Source: Snodgrassella alvi
GTDB lineage: Bacteria > Pseudomonadota > Gammaproteobacteria > Burkholderiales > Neisseriaceae
Assembly (NCBI RefSeq): GCF_040741455.2
Contig: NZ_CP160328.2
Location: forward strand, 558,001-622,000
Direction: 5' to 3'
Length of the DNA: 64,000 nt
The notes below the pieces were generated by a model. That model ran no database searches. It was not told the DNA's origin and worked only from the letters and a program-made list of their open reading frames with translations. Below, piece by piece: positions 60,301 through 64,000 of this stretch. How positions within the stretch are numbered: the stretch's first letter is position 1; the number at the start of each line of letters is the position of its first letter. The position numbers were made by a program, and so were the translations under genes.

Positions 60301-60534
60301 TTAATATCAAAAAATATGACAGAATTTCCCATTATAGCCCAAACCTACACATTTCGCCGGGCAAGCATTGCCAAGCAAAAACCAAATCGTTAAAATAAAT
60401 TCCTTAACTGAAGCGAAAGTTCATCAGAACTGACGCATTAAATTATCCCATTAATTTATAAATATAAACAAAAGCGGCCATCTGATATTCTCACTCGTAA
60501 CAAACGAGACCGGTCTGTTGTTTGTGGAGTATGC

Positions 60535-62442
60535 ATGTTAAACATTACCTTGCCAGACGGCTCAGTTCGTCAGTTTGAAGCGCCTTTAAGCATTGCCGAC
60601 ATTGCCGCTTCCATAGGTACAGGCTTAGCCAAAGCCGCCATTGCCGGTAAAGTTAATGGCAAATTGGTAGATACATGTGATCAAGTAACAGAAGATGCTC
60701 AAGTCAGCATCATTACTGCCAAAGACAAAGAAGGTGTCGAAATTATTCGTCACTCCTGTGCTCATCTGGTTGGCCATGCTGTAAAGCAACTGTACCCTGA
60801 AGCCAAAATGGTTATCGGCCCTGTAATCGAAGATGGATTTTATTACGACATCTGGTACGAACGTCCCTTTACGCCCGAAGATATTGCAGCAATTGAAGCC
60901 CGCATGAAAGAACTGATTGCACAGAATTATGACGTAATCAAAAAAGTTACACCGCGGGATGAAGTTATCAAAGTATTCACTCAGCGGCACGAAGATTACA
61001 AACTGCGCCTGATTGAAGACATGCCTGATGAAAAAGCCATGGGTCTATATTATCATCAGGAATATGTAGACATGTGTCGCGGCCCACATGTTCCCAACAC
61101 CCGCTTTCTTAAAAACTTCAAACTCACAAAACTTTCAGGCGCCTATTGGCGTGGTGATGCTAAAAACGAACAGTTACAGCGTATTTACGGCACCGCATGG
61201 GCTACCAAGGAAGATTTGAACGCCTACATCCAGCGTATTGAAGAAGCAGAAAAACGTGACCACCGCAAACTGGCCAAACAAATGGATTTATTCCATTTGC
61301 AGGACGAAGCACCGGGTATGGTATTCTGGCATCCAAAGGGCTGGTCATTATGGCAGATAATCGAACAACACCTGCGTCGTGAACTAGCAGCTGCTGGCTA
61401 TCAGGAAATCAAAACCCCAATGATTATGGATCGCAGCCTTTGGGAAAAATCCGGTCACTGGGATAATTACAAAGAAAACATGTTTATTACCGAATCGGAA
61501 AAACGTGTTTACGCAGTAAAACCCATGAACTGTCCTGGTCATATCCAAATTTTCAATCAGGGTTTACGCTCTTATCGCGACCTTCCCTTGCGTCTGGCCG
61601 AATTCGGTTCTTGTCACCGAAATGAACCTTCTGGCGCTCTACACGGCCTGATGCGCGTACGTGGCTTTACACAAGACGACGCTCATATTTTCTGTACCGA
61701 AGACCAGATAGTCAGTGAAGCCAAAGCATTTAACGAACTGGTCATGCGCATTTACCGCCAGTTTGAATTCAATGATGTATCGGTTAAATTATCCCTTCGG
61801 CCTGAAAAACGTGCCGGTTCTGATGCCATATGGGACAAAGCGGAACAGGGTTTACGCGAAGCTCTGACTGCCTGTGGCGTAACATGGGAAGAATTACCCG
61901 GTGAAGGCGCATTCTACGGCCCGAAAGTAGAATATCACATTAAAGACGCATTAGGCCGTTCGTGGCAATGTGGCACTATCCAGCTGGATTTTGTATTACC
62001 AGAACGTCTTGGTGCTGAATATGTCACCGAAGAAAACGGCCGCGCCCGACCAGTAATGCTACATCGAGCCATTTTAGGTTCATTAGAACGTTTTATTGGT
62101 ATTCTGATTGAACATCATGCCGGCGCATTTCCGCTTTGGTTAGCACCGGTACAAATGGTGATTATGAATATCACTGAAGCACAGACAGAATATTGTCAAC
62201 AACTTGCCACGCGATTAACCGCAGAAGGCTTCCGCGTGCATTTAGACTTGCGTAATGAGAAAATTGGATACAAAATCCGAGATAACAGTACGCAACGCCT
62301 TCCCTATCAACTGGTTATAGGCGAGAAAGAAAAACAGGACAACAAGGTTGCCGTACGCAAACGCGGCGGCGAAGATTTGGGTCAGATGGATATTGAAACA
62401 TTCATTAGCCAGCTGAAACAAGAAGCCTTGTCTCTTCATTAA
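60535..62442 (+). CDS. thrS: Threonyl-tRNA synthetase
   Basis: A 635-residue ThrRS. A TGS domain covers about 1-62. The editing domain follows, with [21 protein letters not shown] and later the CRGPH motif. The class II core (about 240-525) has the zinc/active site residues in [11 protein letters not shown] and [13 protein letters not shown]. An anticodon-binding domain closes the protein. It heads the conserved order thrS-infC-rpmI-rplT, with infC 21 bases downstream. E. coli thrS is autoregulated by a tRNA-like leader; the 230-base leader here could be examined for the same. Confidence 0.97.
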   Translation: MLNITLPDGSVRQFEAPLSIADIAASIGTGLAKAAIAGKVNGKLVDTCDQVTEDAQVSIITAKDKEGVEIIRHSCAHLVGHAVKQLYPEAKMVIGPVIEDGFYYDIWYERPFTPEDIAAIEARMKELIAQNYDVIKKVTPRDEVIKVFTQRHEDYKLRLIEDMPDEKAMGLYYHQEYVDMCRGPHVPNTRFLKNFKLTKLSGAYWRGDAKNEQLQRIYGTAWATKEDLNAYIQRIEEAEKRDHRKLAKQMDLFHLQDEAPGMVFWHPKGWSLWQIIEQHLRRELAAAGYQEIKTPMIMDRSLWEKSGHWDNYKENMFITESEKRVYAVKPMNCPGHIQIFNQGLRSYRDLPLRLAEFGSCHRNEPSGALHGLMRVRGFTQDDAHIFCTEDQIVSEAKAFNELVMRIYRQFEFNDVSVKLSLRPEKRAGSDAIWDKAEQGLREALTACGVTWEELPGEGAFYGPKVEYHIKDALGRSWQCGTIQLDFVLPERLGAEYVTEENGRARPVMLHRAILGSLERFIGILIEHHAGAFPLWLAPVQMVIMNITEAQTEYCQQLATRLTAEGFRVHLDLRNEKIGYKIRDNSTQRLPYQLVIGEKEKQDNKVAVRKRGGEDLGQMDIETFISQLKQEALSLH

Positions 62443-62463
62443 ACGTGAATAAGGAGTACGACC

Positions 62464-62982
62464 ATCGCTCAAGAACGCGAAGCACGCATCAACGGTGAAA
62501 TCACCATTAAAGAAGTGCGTTTGATTGGTCCAACTGGCGAACAGTTGGGTGTAGTATCTACTCAGCAGGCCATGAAATTGGCTGAAGAGAACGATGTGGA
62601 TCTGGTGGAAATTGCCCCTACCGCCAAACCACCCGTCTGCAAATTAATGGATTTTGGTAAATACAAATACGAACAATCCAAAAAACGCGACGAACAGCGC
62701 AAAAAGCAAAAACAGGTGCAGGTAAAAGAAATCAAATTCCGCCCTGGTACTGATGAAGGTGACTATCAGATTAAAATGCGCAACATTGTTCGCTTTTTAA
62801 CAGATGGCGATAAAGTAAAAGTCACGCTGCGCTTTCGTGGACGTGAAATGGCTCATCAACATTTAGGAGCAGAACTACTCAAACGCATTCAAGCTGATTT
62901 GATTGAAATCGGCACTGTTGAGCAGTTTCCAAAAATGGAAGGTCGCCAAATGGTGATGATAATCGCACCGAAAAAGAAATAA
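62464..62982 (+). CDS. infC: Translation initiation factor IF-3 with ATC start
   Basis: A 172-residue IF-3 that blocks 50S joining and proofreads start codons. The conserved N-terminus [12 protein letters not shown] is encoded only if translation begins at ATC (62464-62466), which lies seven bases after a perfect AAGGAG. A GTG at 62515 would drop 17 conserved residues. Non-canonical start codons in infC let IF-3 repress its own synthesis; E. coli uses ATT. Later blocks [17 protein letters not shown] and the closing [10 protein letters not shown] are standard. A hairpin follows at 63006. Confidence 0.95.
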   Translation: MAQEREARINGEITIKEVRLIGPTGEQLGVVSTQQAMKLAEENDVDLVEIAPTAKPPVCKLMDFGKYKYEQSKKRDEQRKKQKQVQVKEIKFRPGTDEGDYQIKMRNIVRFLTDGDKVKVTLRFRGREMAHQHLGAELLKRIQADLIEIGTVEQFPKMEGRQMVMIIAPKKK

Positions 62983-63005
62983 TTATTAAACTCAGCCTGT
63001 CTTAT

Positions 63006-63041
63006 AAAAACCTCATTTTACTCACCTGAAATGAGGTTTTT
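63006..63041 (+). terminator. Terminator or attenuator after infC
   Basis: AAAAACCTCATTT (63006-63018) pairs with AAATGAGGTTTTT (63029-63041). It separates infC from rpmI, which has its own promoter downstream. Confidence 0.85.
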
Positions 63042-63110
63042 CATATATTGACTCAAGCAACCTAAATAATCACAACAGGACTGTGTCAGCAGAAGCATAC
63101 CACAGCGATA

Positions 63111-63139
63111 TTGTCTTAACGACGCAGATATATTATAAT
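63111..63139 (+). promoter_or_regulatory. Strong predicted promoter of rpmI-rplT
   Basis: TTGTCT (63111-63116), exactly 17 bases, then a perfect TATAAT (63134-63139). The predicted transcript has a leader of about 115 bases before rpmI. Confidence 0.8.
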
Positions 63140-63145
63140 CCTCGT

Positions 63146-63261
63146 CCTTGTGCATCGCCGCTGTGCGCAAAGAATATTCAGGCGGCAAAAACCGTGGTGT
63201 GCGGGTCAAAGTGCTGTATACAGCCACCCCTCGCCTGATCAAACAACAATGGAGTTTTCCC
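63146..63261 (+). promoter_or_regulatory. rpmI leader, possible L20 control region
   Basis: GC-richer than most noncoding DNA here. GCCGC and GCGGC at its 5' part can pair, and further short pairs are possible. L20 represses its own operon through rpmI leader structures in E. coli and B. subtilis, so a similar role is inferred. The structure is not proven. Confidence 0.4.
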
Positions 63262-63459
63262 ATGCCGAAAATGAAATCCAAATCTAGCGCAAAAAAACGC
63301 TTTAAAGTATTGGGTAACGGTGGTGTAAAACGCGCTCATGCGTTCAAACGTCACATCCTGACGAAAAAAACCACTAAAAACAAACGCCAATTGCGTGGCA
63401 CCTCTTTGGTGAATGAACGCGATATGGCTTCTATCCACAAAATGTTACCCTACGCTTAA
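63262..63459 (+). CDS. rpmI: 50S ribosomal protein L35
   Basis: A 65-residue, very basic ribosomal protein. [23 protein letters not shown] opens it and MLPYA closes it, both typical. The frame is open back to 63148, but GGAG lies before the ATG at 63262. rplT follows after 12 bases. Confidence 0.98.
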   Translation: MPKMKSKSSAKKRFKVLGNGGVKRAHAFKRHILTKKTTKNKRQLRGTSLVNERDMASIHKMLPYA

Positions 63460-63471
63460 GGAGTTTGAACT

Positions 63472-63828
63472 ATGCCTCGCGTAAAACGTGGTGTTACCGC
63501 TCGTGCACGTCATAAAAAAGTTTTAGCGCTAGCCAAAGGCTACCGCGGCCGTCGTAAAAACGTCTATCGTATTGCCAAACAGGCAGTAATGAAAGCCGGT
63601 CAATACGCCTATCGTGACCGTCGTCAACGCAAACGTCAATTCCGCCAGTTATGGATTGTACGTATCAATGCCGCTGCACGTCAGAACGGTTTGTCTTACA
63701 GCAAATTCATGAATGGCCTGAAAAAGGCGGCTATTGTTATCGACCGCAAAGTACTGGCTGATCTGGCTGTATTTGATCAAGCTGCGTTTGCTCAGCTGGC
63801 CGCACAGGCAAAAGCTGCTTTAGCCTGA
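63472..63828 (+). CDS. rplT: 50S ribosomal protein L20
   Basis: A 118-residue, basic early-assembly protein of the large subunit. [17 protein letters not shown] is the family start and [14 protein letters not shown] lies in the C-terminal globular part that binds 23S rRNA. AAGGAG precedes the ATG. L20 is also the usual repressor of this operon. A strong terminator follows at 63843. Confidence 0.98.
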   Translation: MPRVKRGVTARARHKKVLALAKGYRGRRKNVYRIAKQAVMKAGQYAYRDRRQRKRQFRQLWIVRINAAARQNGLSYSKFMNGLKKAAIVIDRKVLADLAVFDQAAFAQLAAQAKAALA

Positions 63829-63842
63829 TAAGCAGATTCTGG

Positions 63843-63872
63843 AAAAAAGGAAACTTCGGTTTCCTTTTTTTT
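63843..63872 (+). terminator. Terminator after rplT with TTCG loop
   Basis: AAAAAAGGAAAC pairs with GTTTCCTTTTTT across a TTCG tetraloop, followed by more Ts. A textbook intrinsic terminator. Confidence 0.9.
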
Positions 63873-64000
63873 CATTCCTGTTTTATCAAACTTTTTAATT
63901 ATATTTAAACTGATGGCTTAACATTGTTTATCGCATGAATTTCGCGTTAAAATAAGCTTTTAGCAAAAAATATATTATAGCGTGTTATATACCTCGTTTT

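Noticed and set aside
60302-60534. Possible T-box or tRNA-like operator upstream of thrS
   Set aside because: No T-box consensus or specifier-like stem could be recognised; T-boxes are rare in this phylum. Structure prediction would be needed to support an operator.
63909-63960. TTGTTT ... TAAAAT promoter-like pair at the right edge
   Set aside because: 18-base spacing and weak match; the gene it would drive lies outside the window.

Overview
The window looks like a chromosomal segment of a member of the Neisseriaceae with AT-rich intergenic DNA, most likely Snodgrassella or a close relative. This rests on the peptidoglycan O-acetylation trio patA-patB-ape1, a dapC-type succinyldiaminopimelate aminotransferase, a hmp/nsrR pair, the Neisseria-like IF3, and the large RTX-repeat proteins. 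The genus is an inference; the family is fairly safe. I see no rRNA, tRNA, insertion sequence, prophage or CRISPR array. Almost everything is dense core metabolism apart from one accessory block.

Layout. 0.3-6.6 kb: a carboxylate-type permease, then cca, glnD and nnrD on the plus strand. 6.6-9.1 kb: a minus-strand set made of a cation diffusion facilitator, gph and an Asp/Glu-type racemase. 9.7-13.6 kb: patA, patB and ape1, which overlap one another. 13.6-15.0 kb: wrbA-like and nfsA-like flavoproteins (minus). 15.1-22.2 kb: a YihY-type membrane protein, an M23 peptidase, xthA, anmK and ftsK. 22.3-25.2 kb: lgt (minus), then hmp with a clear NsrR-type operator, followed by nsrR. 25.2-29.9 kb (minus): a Tat/lipoprotein-type LD-carboxypeptidase, pepD, ubiE, a DUF971 gene and a small helix-hairpin-helix-like ORF. 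30.2-33.6 kb: nadE, proS (minus) and hemG. 33.6-43.0 kb: the accessory block, two RTX genes with long AT-rich flanks. 43.1-49.7 kb: ackA, an NlpC/P60 lipoprotein, a nitronate monooxygenase-like enzyme, dapC, yicC and rph. 49.9-55.7 kb: lysC, ttcA with an MFS transporter, a cupin-like gene, and the overlapping set bcp-ogt-xerD. 56.0-60.3 kb (minus): an unknown lipoprotein, argH and tgt. 60.5-63.8 kb: thrS, infC, rpmI and rplT.

Themes. Several genes serve the envelope and peptidoglycan: PatA/PatB/Ape1, an M23 endopeptidase, AnmK, LdcA, NlpC/P60, Lgt, DapC and LysC. Nitric oxide defence is a self-contained Hmp/NsrR unit. The RTX block is the least ordinary part. The first RTX gene carries three 546-bp units, two of which differ at only two positions by my reading, followed by four 474-bp units with mosaic differences. 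The second RTX gene has a good type I secretion-like C-terminus but a poorly defined start. Neither protein shows an enzymatic or toxin domain, and no type I secretion genes lie in the window.
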